Shown one piece after another: positions 9,823 through 18,577 of a stretch of 45,425 bases of DNA (within the stretch, counting starts at the first letter, position 1; each line of letters begins with the position of its first letter). The stretch spans positions 1 through 45,425 of the forward strand of contig NZ_PQSQ01000066.1 in assembly GCF_002920575.1 (NCBI RefSeq), read 5' to 3'. Under the pieces are notes generated by a model. That model worked only from the letters and a program-made list of their open reading frames with translations. It was not told where the DNA came from and searched no databases. The position numbers and the translations under genes were made by a program. This stretch comes from Streptomyces sp. Ru73. Its GTDB lineage: Bacteria; Actinomycetota; Actinomycetes; Streptomycetales; Streptomycetaceae.

Positions 9823-9851
9823 AGGGCACGCCCCGCACGTACCGGGTGCGG
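9811..9851 (+). terminator. Hairpin built from the last repeat copy
   Basis: CCGCACCCGGTA (9811-9822) pairs perfectly with TACCGGGTGCGG (9840-9851) across a 17-base loop. The left arm is the third copy of the SDR 3' end. It lies between convergent genes and could stop transcription from either side, although there is no T-tract. Confidence 0.55.
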
Positions 9852-9891
9852 GCACGCGCCCGCGCCACTCGGACACGTCCCACCGTGAGGC

Positions 9892-12207
9892 TCAGACCGC
9901 CCCCGCGTACCCCCGCATCCGTTCCAGTTCGGCCGCGACATCGCTGAGCGTCGCGCAGTCCGGCGCCGACTCCAGCGCCGGCGGCGGCAGCAGCCGGGGG
10001 CGGTGCCGGCGCGGTGCGTCCAGCGCGGCCGCCATGTCGGCCAGCACCGCGCACAGCCGCCGGGCCTCCTCCTCGCTGGGCCGCTGCGCCCCCTGGTCCA
10101 GCCGGACGGCCGCCGCCGTGGTCGCGTCCACGATGCGCTCGGCGGCCTTCACGACGGTCGGCCAGTCGGGCGCGCCGCTCCGGTGCGCCAGCAGCTCGGC
10201 CGCGGCGGTCTCGGCGGCGGTCCGGGCCTCCCCCAGCGCCTGGTAGGCGGCCCGCCGGAGCGCCAGCCGCTCCCCCGTGTCCGTACCGGGCCGGGCGGCG
10301 AGCACCTGCCGCAGGTACGCCTCCGTGCAGCGCAGTGCGGCGCCCACGCGTGGCCCGACCCGGCGCCGCGGGTCGGCCAGCCGCGGCAGGTGGCCGACGA
10401 CCAGCACGATGAGGCAGGCGATCGAGGTGTCGACGATCCGCTCGGGCGCCGCCTCCGGGGCGCCGCTGACGTGCACGAACGACAGGACCATCAGCGTGAT
10501 GGCGACGGTCTGCAGGGCGAAGTGCCGGGTGGCGAACGGCAGCAGGGCGCCGCCCGCCGTCACCATCACCACCGGCCACCACGCGCCGGGCAGCACGAAC
10601 CCGGCGGCGGCGAAGACCAGCACGCCGCAGGCGGTGCCGGCGAAGCGGTTCACCGTACGGGAGAACAGCGGCCCGAGGTCGGGCTTGACGAGGAAGGTGG
10701 CGGTGGCGGGCAGCCAGTACCAGTGCTCGGGGTGGAGCAGGAGCGCCATGGCGGTGCAGGCCGCGATGCAGAGGCCGACCCGCAGGCCGTAGTCGCGTCC
10801 GGCCGGCCCGAAGACGCGGCGACCCGGCCCGCGGCGCCAGGCGAACACGCCCGCGACACCGCGTACGAGGGACGCCCAGCGCCCCGTATCGAAGGCCGCG
10901 CGCGACCCGAAGGGCACCCGGTCGTCGCTGCCTCCGAGCATGGCGCGCGCACCGCCTCCGGACATTGCGCGCCCGCCGCCGTCCGCGTCGCCGCCCCCGG
11001 GTACCGCACGGACACCACTGCCCGCCTCGCCCTCTCCAAGCACGGCACGCGCGGCGCCTCCAGGCACGGGGCGCCGAGCGCCGTCCGCCTCACCGCCTCC
11101 GGACACTGCACGCGCACCGCCTTCAGGCACGGCGCGTCCATCCGGCTCACCGCCCTCGGGGCCGGGCGCATCCGCCTCGCCGCCCCCAGATGTGCCGGGC
11201 CCCCCGAGGGCCGGGCGCAGTCCGCGGAGGAGCCGTTCGTCCGTCGCTCCGGGCACCGCCGTACCGGCCGGCGGCTGGGTCCGGGCGAAGACCACCGCAG
11301 CGTCCAGCAGCGCCCGGTCGAAGGCGCGGCGCGCGGGCGTGGAGGTCTCGGGCGCCGGCAGCCGGCCGGGCGGCCGCCCGGTGCGCAGGGCGGTGGCGAG
11401 GGCGCGCGGCCCGTCGGCAATGCGCGCGGGCAGCGGCTGTGCCTCCCACAGCAGCGCGACGCTGGCCTCGCAGAGCGTGGTGGCGGCCGCGAAGCGTTCG
11501 ATGAGCCGGCGTTCGCCCGTACGCGGCCTGCGGCGCAGCAGCCGGCGCAGCCGCATGGCCTCGTCGGCCCGGTCCAGGGCCGTCGTCAGCCGGCGCCTGG
11601 CCGGTTCGGCGCCCGGCGTGCCGACCGCCGTGAGCGCGTCGGCCAGCGCGTCGAAGACGGTGGCGACGGCCGCGCGCTCGCCGCTGAGCGGCCCGCCCGA
11701 CGGCCGGGGCGAGCGCAGCACCAGCCGCAGCAGGAGCAGCCAGCCCGCGCCGACCAGCGTGAGCACGCTCTTCTGCCACGGCTCCAGCTGCGGCAGCGGC
11801 ATGCCGGCGCCGAGGATGGCGGCGGCCAGCATCTGCATGCCGGCGGTGGAGCGGACCGGCCCCGCGACGCTGCCCGCGCCGGAGACGAACCCGATGCCGA
11901 AGAGCGCGAGCACCAGCCACCAGCCGACGCCGGACAGCGACGCGCCGGCGAACATGCCCAGGGCCACGGCCAGCGCGGGCAGCCCGATGTGCACGATGCC
12001 CTTGCGCCGGGTGCCGGGCCGGTCGTTGACGCCCGCGAGCATCGAGCCCAGGCCCGCGAGCACGCCCGCCGCCGGGTGCCCCGTGGCGATGCCCGCGCCC
12101 AGCAGCGGGCCGGCGGACAGCGCCCCTCTGACCACCGCCGCCCACGGCACGGGCAGCCGCTGCCAGCGGAAGGGATGGGCGAGCCAGGCGGGTACGGCGC
12201 GGGGCAT
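9892..12207 (-). CDS. FUSC family membrane protein
   Basis: The 771-residue protein has the two-block layout of the fusaric-acid-resistance/aromatic-acid exporter (FUSC) family. An N-terminal membrane block spans about residues 25-165 and a second spans about 475-610 (starting near YGLRVGLCIAACTAMALLL), each followed by a cytoplasmic helical region. The family is linked to efflux of aromatic acids and to membrane stress; the substrate here is open. Residues about 330-440 form an unusual Gly/Ala/Glu-rich insert of repeated GGGEADG, RAVPGG and GARAV units, probably a flexible cytoplasmic linker. GAGGAGG lies just before the ATG. It diverges from the D-amino-acid-oxidase gene. Confidence 0.88.
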   Translation of the reverse strand: MPRAVPAWLAHPFRWQRLPVPWAAVVRGALSAGPLLGAGIATGHPAAGVLAGLGSMLAGVNDRPGTRRKGIVHIGLPALAVALGMFAGASLSGVGWWLVLALFGIGFVSGAGSVAGPVRSTAGMQMLAAAILGAGMPLPQLEPWQKSVLTLVGAGWLLLLRLVLRSPRPSGGPLSGERAAVATVFDALADALTAVGTPGAEPARRRLTTALDRADEAMRLRRLLRRRPRTGERRLIERFAAATTLCEASVALLWEAQPLPARIADGPRALATALRTGRPPGRLPAPETSTPARRAFDRALLDAAVVFARTQPPAGTAVPGATDERLLRGLRPALGGPGTSGGGEADAPGPEGGEPDGRAVPEGGARAVSGGGEADGARRPVPGGAARAVLGEGEAGSGVRAVPGGGDADGGGRAMSGGGARAMLGGSDDRVPFGSRAAFDTGRWASLVRGVAGVFAWRRGPGRRVFGPAGRDYGLRVGLCIAACTAMALLLHPEHWYWLPATATFLVKPDLGPLFSRTVNRFAGTACGVLVFAAAGFVLPGAWWPVVMVTAGGALLPFATRHFALQTVAITLMVLSFVHVSGAPEAAPERIVDTSIACLIVLVVGHLPRLADPRRRVGPRVGAALRCTEAYLRQVLAARPGTDTGERLALRRAAYQALGEARTAAETAAAELLAHRSGAPDWPTVVKAAERIVDATTAAAVRLDQGAQRPSEEEARRLCAVLADMAAALDAPRRHRPRLLPPPALESAPDCATLSDVAAELERMRGYAGAV

Positions 12208-12343
12208 GGGCCTCCTCGGGTCGGCTGCGTACGGTGCGGACGGACTGCGCTGCGTACGAGTACGGGCGGTCTCCGTGGACTTCCTCGGCCGACGGTGTGC
12301 TGCTACCAGCCTAAGTACCCGCTTTGTCCAGGTCGCTGCCGGA

Positions 12344-12389
12344 GGGTTAACCCAAGATCACAAAACGTCGGCGGGACTCCCGATACGGT
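12344..12389 (+). promoter_or_regulatory. Palindrome and -10 box ahead of the D-amino-acid-oxidase-like gene
   Basis: GGGTTAACCC (12344-12353) is a perfect 10-bp palindrome. TACGGT (12384-12389) then ends six bases before the ATG at 12396, and no Shine-Dalgarno sequence is present. The palindrome is placed where an operator would control the promoter. Confidence 0.5.
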
Positions 12390-12395
12390 CCTCGC

Positions 12396-13346
12396 ATGAC
12401 GAACGATGTGATCGTGATCGGAGCCGGGGTCACCGGGCTGACCTGCGCCGTCCGGCTGGCCGAGGAGGGCCGCCGGGTACGGGTGCTGAGCCGCGACGAG
12501 GCGGCGGGGACGACGTCCTCGGTGGCGGGCGGGCTGTGCTGGCCGTACCGCATCCTCCCGGAGGCGGCGGCCGTCGAGTGGTCGGTGCGCGGCTACGAGG
12601 CGCTGAGCGCGCTGGCCGGGACGGACGGCACGGGCGTACGGATGGCGACGGGCACGATGGCGACGGCCTCGGTGCCGGACCGCTGGCGGGACGCCGTACC
12701 GGGGCTGCGCGCCGCGCGCCCCGAAGAGCTGCCCGCCGGCATACCCGAGGGCCTGCGGGCCCGCACCCCTCTGGTGGCGATGGACGCGCACCTTCAGTAC
12801 CTGGAGCGGCGGCTGGCCGCGGCCGGCGGCACCGTGGAGCGGCGCCCGGCCGGTTCTCTGGAGGCCCTCGCGCACGAGGCCGGCGCGGTGGTGAACTGCT
12901 CCGGCCTGGGCGCCCGGGAGCTGGTGCCCGACCCGGAGCTGCGTCCCGTGCAGGGGCAGCTCGTCGTCGTGGAGAACCCCGGCATCGAGGAGTGGTTCGT
13001 GAACGCCGACGGGCACGCGGACACCACGACGTACGTGCTGCCGCAGCCGTACGGCGTCGTGCTGGGCGGCACGGCGGTCGAGGGCGCGTGGTCCACCGAG
13101 CCCGACCCGGCGGTCGCCGAGGCGATCGTGGCGCGCTGCGCCCGTATCCAGCCGGCGCTGGCCGAAGCGCGGGTGCTGGCGCACCGGGTGGGGCTGCGCC
13201 CGGCCCGCTCGTCGGTGCGCCTGGAGGCCGAGCGGCTGCCGGGCGGCGGGCTGGTCGTGCACAACTACGGGCACGGCGGCGCGGGCGTCACGGTGGCGTG
13301 GGGATGCGCGGACGAGGTGGCACGCCTGCTGGACACGGCGGCCTGA
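12396..13346 (+). CDS. FAD-dependent oxidoreductase, D-amino-acid oxidase-like
   Basis: The 316-residue protein opens with the dinucleotide-binding motif VIGAGVTGLTCAVRLAEEG (7-25). It ends with HNYGHGGAGVTVAWG from residue 289, the signature of D-amino-acid oxidases and D-aspartate oxidases. R268 and R271 lie in the GLRPARSSVRLE segment, where the carboxylate-binding arginine is expected. Length (about 310-350 for the family) fits. It would oxidise D-amino acids to 2-oxo acids with release of hydrogen peroxide and ammonia. No signal peptide is visible, so it acts in the cytoplasm. The start lacks a ribosome binding site and sits six bases behind a TACGGT box. The convergent BCCT transporter gene is separated by a strong hairpin. 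Confidence 0.88.
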   Translation: MTNDVIVIGAGVTGLTCAVRLAEEGRRVRVLSRDEAAGTTSSVAGGLCWPYRILPEAAAVEWSVRGYEALSALAGTDGTGVRMATGTMATASVPDRWRDAVPGLRAARPEELPAGIPEGLRARTPLVAMDAHLQYLERRLAAAGGTVERRPAGSLEALAHEAGAVVNCSGLGARELVPDPELRPVQGQLVVVENPGIEEWFVNADGHADTTTYVLPQPYGVVLGGTAVEGAWSTEPDPAVAEAIVARCARIQPALAEARVLAHRVGLRPARSSVRLEAERLPGGGLVVHNYGHGGAGVTVAWGCADEVARLLDTAA

Positions 13347-13437
13347 GGGTCGTTGACCAGCTGACCGGGCCGGCGGGGCCCCGCGGCGGCCCGAGGCGCC
13401 CGACACGCGGCCCGGGCACCACCCTGCCCGGAAACGC

Positions 13438-13469
13438 CGGAGCGGAGGGCCCCACGGCCCTCCGCTCCG
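13438..13469. terminator. Bidirectional hairpin between convergent genes
   Basis: CGGAGCGGAGGGCC (13438-13451) and GGCCCTCCGCTCCG (13456-13469) form a perfect 14-bp stem with loop CCAC. It lies between the 3' ends of the convergent flavoenzyme and transporter genes. There is no T-tract. Confidence 0.8.
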
Positions 13470-13567
13470 ATGACACCGATCGCACCGGCCCCGCAGGCGG
13501 CGTCCCCCGCGCGGACGACGCCGGTGGCGGGCCGGTGGCGGCCCCGTGCCCGTGGCGGGCCGGTGGC

Positions 13568-15328
13568 TCAGTCCTTCCCCGTGCCCGCCGGTGCGGGCCC
13601 GTCCGAGTCGGTGACGACCTGCGCCGACTGCTCGGACCCGCCCGTGGCGGGGCCGATCCGGATCTCGAAGTCGCCCTCGTACTTCTCGTGCCCGGCGACC
13701 ACCGCCGCCTCGATGACCTCCTCGCCGATCTGCCCGCGGACGATCAGCGGGTCGCTCCGCAGGTCCTTCAGCAGCGCCCAGCACATCATGATCATGACCA
13801 GCACGAACGGCGCGGCGACCAGGATCGTGAGGTTCTGCAGACCCGTGAGGGCATCGCCGCTGCCGCCGCCGATGAGCAGCATGATCGCGGCGACCGCGCC
13901 GGTGACCACGCCCCAGAAGATGACGACGGGCCGGGTCGGCTCCATCGTGCCCTTCTGCGACAGCGTGCCCATGACGATGGACGCGGCGTCAGCGCCGGAC
14001 ACGAAGAAGATGCCGACCAGGATCATGACAAGAACGCTCATGAGGGTGGCGACCGGGTACTGGTGCAGCACGTCGAAGAGCTGCGCCTCGACGCTGGAGG
14101 CGTCCGACAGCTGCTTGTGCTCCTTCAGGAACATCGCCGACTGCCCGAAGATCGCGAACCAGATGAGGCTGACGACGCTGGGCACCAGGATGACGCCGCC
14201 GACGAACTGGCGGATCGTCCGGCCGCGGCTGATGCGTGCGATGAACATGCCCACGAAGGGCGTCCAGGAGATCCACCACGCCCAGTAGAAGACCGTCCAG
14301 CTGCGCAGCCAGTCGCCGACGCCCTCACCGCTGCTGGCGCCCGTACGGCCGGCCATCTGCGGCAGTTCGTCGAAGAACGTGGCCACACCGGTGGGCAGCA
14401 TGTTCAGGATGAGGATGGTCGGTCCCGCGACGAACACGAAGACGGCCAGGATCAGCGCCAGCACCATGTTGATGTTGGACAGCCACTGGATGCCCTTGGC
14501 GATGCCGGAGACCGCGGAGAGGATGAACGCGATCGTCAGCACGGTGATGATGACGACCAGCAGGGTCGTGCTGACGCTCTCCTTCCAGCCGAGCACCTTG
14601 ATGCCGCTGCCGATCTGCAGCGCCCCCAGACCCAGCGAGGCGGCCGAGCCGAACAGCGTCGCGAAGATCGCGAGGATGTCGATGACCCGGCCGCCCGTGC
14701 CGTTGGCCCGCCGGGCCCCGATGAGCGGGGTGAAGACGGCGCTTATGGTCTGTCTGCGGCCCCGCCGGAAGGTGCTGTAGGCGATGCCCAGCCCGACCAC
14801 CGCGTAGATGGCCCACGGGTGCAGCGTCCAGTGGAACAGCGTGGTGGCCATCGCCGTGTCCATGGCCTGCGCCGCGTCCCTGGGGTGGGTGCCCGGCGGG
14901 TGCGTGGTGAAGTGCCCCAGCGGCTCGCTGACGCCGTAGAACATCAGGCCGATGCCCATGCCGGCGCTGAACATCATGGCGATCCAGGAGACCGTGCGGA
15001 ACTCCGGCTCCTCGCCCTCCTTGCCGAGGGTGATCCGCCCGTACTTGCTGATCGCCAGCCAGATCGCGAAGACCACGAATCCGGAGGCGGCCAGGACGAA
15101 GGCCCATCCGCCGTTCTCGATGAGCCAGTCGAGCATCGTGCCCGACGCCTTCTCGAGCGACTTGGTGGACGTGGCACCCCAGGCGATGAAGGCCAGGGTG
15201 AGCAGTGCCGTGACGCCGAAGACCACCCGGTCGGTGCCGGCGGGGCGGGCACGCTGCGACTCCGGGGGCAGGTCGATGGGGCTCGTCGCCCCGCTTCCGC
15301 CCTCCGGTTCGTTCTCTCTGTCCGTCAC
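13568..15328 (-). CDS. BCCT family betaine/carnitine/choline transporter
   Basis: The 586-residue product is a 12-helix BCCT transporter. The glycine motif GMGIGLMFYG is present. The aromatic substrate box known from the glycine betaine carrier BetP is conserved as FHWTLHPWAIY (two Trp and a Tyr at the same spacing) and WAWWISWTPF. This points to sodium-coupled uptake of glycine betaine or a close relative for osmoprotection. The N-terminal 30 and C-terminal 60 residues are charged and hydrophilic, as in BetP, where such tails sense osmotic stress. GTG at 15328 is preceded by AAAGG at eight bases. The M14 gene ends 54 bp upstream on the same strand, so read-through is possible. Confidence 0.93.
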   Translation of the reverse strand: MTDRENEPEGGSGATSPIDLPPESQRARPAGTDRVVFGVTALLTLAFIAWGATSTKSLEKASGTMLDWLIENGGWAFVLAASGFVVFAIWLAISKYGRITLGKEGEEPEFRTVSWIAMMFSAGMGIGLMFYGVSEPLGHFTTHPPGTHPRDAAQAMDTAMATTLFHWTLHPWAIYAVVGLGIAYSTFRRGRRQTISAVFTPLIGARRANGTGGRVIDILAIFATLFGSAASLGLGALQIGSGIKVLGWKESVSTTLLVVIITVLTIAFILSAVSGIAKGIQWLSNINMVLALILAVFVFVAGPTILILNMLPTGVATFFDELPQMAGRTGASSGEGVGDWLRSWTVFYWAWWISWTPFVGMFIARISRGRTIRQFVGGVILVPSVVSLIWFAIFGQSAMFLKEHKQLSDASSVEAQLFDVLHQYPVATLMSVLVMILVGIFFVSGADAASIVMGTLSQKGTMEPTRPVVIFWGVVTGAVAAIMLLIGGGSGDALTGLQNLTILVAAPFVLVMIMMCWALLKDLRSDPLIVRGQIGEEVIEAAVVAGHEKYEGDFEIRIGPATGGSEQSAQVVTDSDGPAPAGTGKD

Positions 15329-15382
15329 GTGTTGACCTTTCGATGGGCTGGATTTCTCCTAGCCATTACCCCCTACCACGAT

Positions 15383-16696
15383 TCAACACCCGGCTGAGGG
15401 CTTCGCGACCGTAAGGTGATCTGCCGACCGCCCGTCCAGCAGCAGGGGCACCAGCGCCCGCAGCGGCTGGCGCAGCCGCACGAGGGCGCCCGTACCGTCC
15501 TGTTCGGCCCGTACGCCGTGGAGTGCCAGCTCGTCGCGGACCTCCGCGTACGCAGCGCCGTCCAGCCGGTAGCCGCACGGCGGGTCCTTGAGCACCTCCT
15601 CGTCCGTGGCCGGGTCGTTGTCGGCGCCGCCGAGGTAGACGGGCCCGCGGTCCGCGTAACCCGCCGTCCTCGCCGCGCCGGTGGCCGCCTCGATCCGGCC
15701 ACGGCGCTCGTCGAGGAAGGCGAACGCGCCCTTGAGCCCGGCCAGCTGGGAGTGCACCCGGCGCCGGTTGTTGACGGCGGGGTCGTCCTTCTCGGCCTGG
15801 GTGAGCGGGGTGGTGCGGGTCTCGACGAGCAGGCCGACGGAGTTCTTCACCCCGGCAGTGTTGCGCAGGATGCGCGCCTGGCCGTCGCCCGCCACCTGCT
15901 TGACCGGCTCACCGGTCTCCGGGTCGGTCCAGATGCCGTAGATGCCCGTACTGAAGCCGCTGTGCTGCACGGTGGGGCGGACGTACCGCTCGGACAGCGT
16001 GGTGGCCTCTTCGTGCACGGCGTCCTGAGTGTTGAGGTTGCGCGGCCACAGGGCCAGCAGGTCCTTGTCGTAGTACGGCGGGGTCGCGCCGTACTCGTGC
16101 AGGTCGTAGACGGTGTCGGGGCGGTAGTCGCGGAGGACGCGGGCCATCGTGCGGCCCTCGGCGGTCTTCAGCGCGAGGTGGTCCCGGTTGATGTCCACGC
16201 CGTCGGAGTTGCCGCGGGTGTTGGCGGCGCGGCCGTCGGGGTTGGCCGTGGGGATCACCAGAACGCTGGTGCGCTCCAGGAAGCGGCGGGTCGCGGCGTC
16301 GGTGGCGTAGGCGAGGTCGCGGACGGTGGACAGGCACGCCTCGCGCCCCGAGGGCTCGTTGCCGTGCTGGGAGCAGATCAGCAGGACGGAGTTGCCGTGG
16401 CGGGTGCGGTCGGCGGTGGGCGGCCGGGTGGCGCCGATGCGGACGAGCTGGAGCGGCCGGCCCTGCTCGGTCGTGCCGATGCGGTCGACCTGCAGGCGTG
16501 CGCTGTCGCGGTCGGCGCGGGCGAGGAGTTCCTGCTCCTCGGGCTGGGTGGTCCAGCGGGCGCCGCCGCTCTCCTCGAAGCCGGTGCGGGGCCCCGCGTG
16601 CCCGGCGGCGACGGCCGGGGCCGGGCCGGCGAGGAAGGTGGCAGTGAGCGCGGTGGTGACGGCGCCGAGCAGTGCGGTGCGGAGTCTGTGCCTCAC
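15383..16696 (-). CDS. Secreted M14 family zinc carboxypeptidase
   Basis: The 437-residue protein begins with a signal peptide (RHRLR then a hydrophobic stretch, cleavage likely near AVAA-GHA, residue 31). The M14 zinc site is complete: H111 and E114 in HGNEPSGRE and H200 in YDLHEYG. The general base is E292 in GLLVETRT. The substrate-binding stretch NPDGR...GVDINRDH is also typical. It should trim C-terminal residues from peptides, or amide bonds in related substrates, outside the cell. GTG at 16696 is chosen because a GGAGG lies nine bases upstream and the signal peptide follows directly. It diverges from the secreted M1 aminopeptidase, so the pair could process peptides from both ends. Confidence 0.9.
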   Translation of the reverse strand: MRHRLRTALLGAVTTALTATFLAGPAPAVAAGHAGPRTGFEESGGARWTTQPEEQELLARADRDSARLQVDRIGTTEQGRPLQLVRIGATRPPTADRTRHGNSVLLICSQHGNEPSGREACLSTVRDLAYATDAATRRFLERTSVLVIPTANPDGRAANTRGNSDGVDINRDHLALKTAEGRTMARVLRDYRPDTVYDLHEYGATPPYYDKDLLALWPRNLNTQDAVHEEATTLSERYVRPTVQHSGFSTGIYGIWTDPETGEPVKQVAGDGQARILRNTAGVKNSVGLLVETRTTPLTQAEKDDPAVNNRRRVHSQLAGLKGAFAFLDERRGRIEAATGAARTAGYADRGPVYLGGADNDPATDEEVLKDPPCGYRLDGAAYAEVRDELALHGVRAEQDGTGALVRLRQPLRALVPLLLDGRSADHLTVAKPSAGC

Positions 16697-16848
16697 GGAG
16701 CGATGCCTCCCTGGTACGACGCGGAAACGGTTCTTCCGGGGCGGGCCAGGACCGTAGCGCGGAGTCCCCGGGCGGCGTAAGGGTGCGCACGTGACGGAAG
16801 TGACCGTGTCGACGCGATGTCGGTCATGTGTCAGATGTAGCCATGCAC

Positions 16849-16877
16849 CTGACGTACGGCGTGCCAGTACATAAGGT
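16849..16877 (+). promoter_or_regulatory. Promoter of the M1 aminopeptidase gene
   Basis: CTGACG (16849-16854) and TAAGGT (16872-16877) are separated by 17 bp and resemble a housekeeping-sigma promoter. The predicted leader of about 75 bases ends in GGAGGA before the GTG at 16958. Confidence 0.55.
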
Positions 16878-16957
16878 CGGAGACGACCCGACCAGGGTCG
16901 GCACCACCCCCCACGCAGGCCGGAACGGTCCGGCCTCTCCGACGAGTTGGAGGACTC

Positions 16958-18484
16958 GTGCGTCACAGACTCATCGTGCCGGGCGCTGCCGTGCTCAGCC
17001 TGCTGCTGGCGATCCCGGCATCGGCTGCCGACTACACCCCCGGCGCGCCGGGTGCGGGCGACTCCTACTACCCCGAGAGCGGCAACGGCGGGTACGACGT
17101 CTCCCACTACGACCTGCGCCTGAAGTACCAGCCGAAGACCGACGTGCTGGAGGGCACGGCGACGCTGCTGGCGAAGACCACCCAGGACCTCTCGCGCTTC
17201 AACCTCGACTTCGGCCTGAAGGTCTCCGAGGTGCGGGTGAACGGCAAGAAGGCGGGCTTCAAGGCGTCCGGCAAGCACGAGCTGGAGGTGACCCCGGCCG
17301 CGCCGCTGCCCAAGGGCAAGGACATCAGCGTCGTGGTGCGCTACGCGGGCAAGCCCTCCGACCTGAAGATCGACGGCTTCACGGCCTGGGCCCGCACCCC
17401 CGACGGCGGCGTGGTCGCGCAGGAGCCGGACTCGGCGGTGTGGTGGTACCCGAGCAACGACCACCCCACCGACAAGGCGACGTACGACATCTCCGTGGCC
17501 GTGCCGGACGGCACCCAGGCGCTGAGCAACGGCGTCCTGCTCTCGCAGACCTCCAAGCTCGGCTGGACGCGGTACAACTGGCGCTCGGACAAGCCGCAGG
17601 CGACGTACCTGACGACGCTGGCGGTCGGCAAGTTCGACATCACCAAGGACACCACAGCGAACGGCCTGCCGGTCATCAACGCGGTCAGCAAGGACCTGGG
17701 CAGCAACGAGGGCGCGGCGAAGGCCAGCATCGAGCGCAGCACCGAGGTCGCCGAGTGGCTGGAGACGGTCTTCGGGCCGTACCCCTTCAACGCGCTCGGC
17801 GGGTACGTGCCGAACGTCCCGGCGGGCTACGCGCTGGAGACCCAGACCCGCCCCTTCTACGGCAAGAAGGCGTTCGACGCGGGCACCAACGTCTCCGTCG
17901 TGGTGCACGAGCTGGCCCACCAGTGGTACGGCGACAGCGTCTCGCTCAAGGACTGGAAGGACATCTGGGTCAACGAGGGCTTCGCCCGCTACAGCCAGTG
18001 GCTGTGGTCGGAGAAGGAGGGCGAGGGCACCGCGCAGGAGCTGGCGGACTACGTGTACGACCAGCACCCGGCCGACGACGCGTTCTGGAAGGTGAAGCCC
18101 GGCGACCCGGGCCCGGACAACCAGTTCGACATCGCGGTGTACGACCGCGGCGCGCTGGCCCTTCAGGCGCTGCGCAACAAGCTCGGCGACAAGACCTTCT
18201 TCTCGATCCTGAAGTCCTGGCCGACGGAGAACAAGTACGGCAACGCCTCGGTCGCCGACTTCGTGAAGTTCGCCGAGGCGAAGTCCGGCAAGCCGCTCGC
18301 GGGCTTCTTCGACACCTGGCTCTACCAGCCGGCCAAGCCGTCCGCTCCGGCGGCGAAGGGCGCGTCCCTCGCGGCCGCGAAGACGCCGGCGCCGCGGCCG
18401 AAGTCCTGGAAGTCGATCGCGGCGACGAACGGCGTCCACGCGCACGGCGGCGTCCACACGCAGGACGGGCACCGGCCGGAGTGA
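16958..18484 (+). CDS. Secreted M1 family metallopeptidase
   Basis: The 508-residue protein has a signal peptide (VRHRLIVPGA... ASAA, cleavage near residue 23). An N-terminal beta domain and the M1 catalytic domain follow. Zinc ligands H317 and H321 (HELAHQWYG) and E340 (WVNEGFARY) are at the family spacing, and E318 is the catalytic base. YALETQTRP stands in place of the GAMEN exopeptidase loop, as in other secreted actinobacterial members. The usual long C-terminal helical domain is absent. After about residue 455 there is an Ala/Pro/Lys-rich tail ending in a His-rich segment. It removes N-terminal residues from extracellular peptides. GGAGGA precedes the GTG start. Confidence 0.93.
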   Translation: MRHRLIVPGAAVLSLLLAIPASAADYTPGAPGAGDSYYPESGNGGYDVSHYDLRLKYQPKTDVLEGTATLLAKTTQDLSRFNLDFGLKVSEVRVNGKKAGFKASGKHELEVTPAAPLPKGKDISVVVRYAGKPSDLKIDGFTAWARTPDGGVVAQEPDSAVWWYPSNDHPTDKATYDISVAVPDGTQALSNGVLLSQTSKLGWTRYNWRSDKPQATYLTTLAVGKFDITKDTTANGLPVINAVSKDLGSNEGAAKASIERSTEVAEWLETVFGPYPFNALGGYVPNVPAGYALETQTRPFYGKKAFDAGTNVSVVVHELAHQWYGDSVSLKDWKDIWVNEGFARYSQWLWSEKEGEGTAQELADYVYDQHPADDAFWKVKPGDPGPDNQFDIAVYDRGALALQALRNKLGDKTFFSILKSWPTENKYGNASVADFVKFAEAKSGKPLAGFFDTWLYQPAKPSAPAAKGASLAAAKTPAPRPKSWKSIAATNGVHAHGGVHTQDGHRPE

Positions 18485-18505
18485 ACATCTCCGGCCACCT
18501 GACGG

Positions 18506-18519
18506 TTACCCAAAGGTAA
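18506..18519. promoter_or_regulatory. TTACC-GGTAA inverted repeat upstream of sphingomyelinase gene
   Basis: TTACC (18506-18510) and GGTAA (18515-18519) flank CAAA, about 60 bp before the sphingomyelinase start. The relatively AT-rich patch continues to GATTGGATG. It could be an operator or a weak hairpin; there is no further support. Confidence 0.3.
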
Positions 18520-18577
18520 TCGCGGCTGATTGGATGTGCGGCGCCGGATCAACCTCCTCACCCCACAGGGAGATTCA

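Noticed and set aside
10003..12399. Long plus-strand frames over the FUSC gene
   Set aside because: Low-complexity Arg/Pro/Gly sequence produced by GC-rich codon bias; the minus-strand product has clear membrane helices.
16697..18472. Upstream extension of the M14 carboxypeptidase frame to over 1000 residues
   Set aside because: The extension is antisense to the M1 aminopeptidase gene; the signal peptide and ribosome binding site place the start at 16696.
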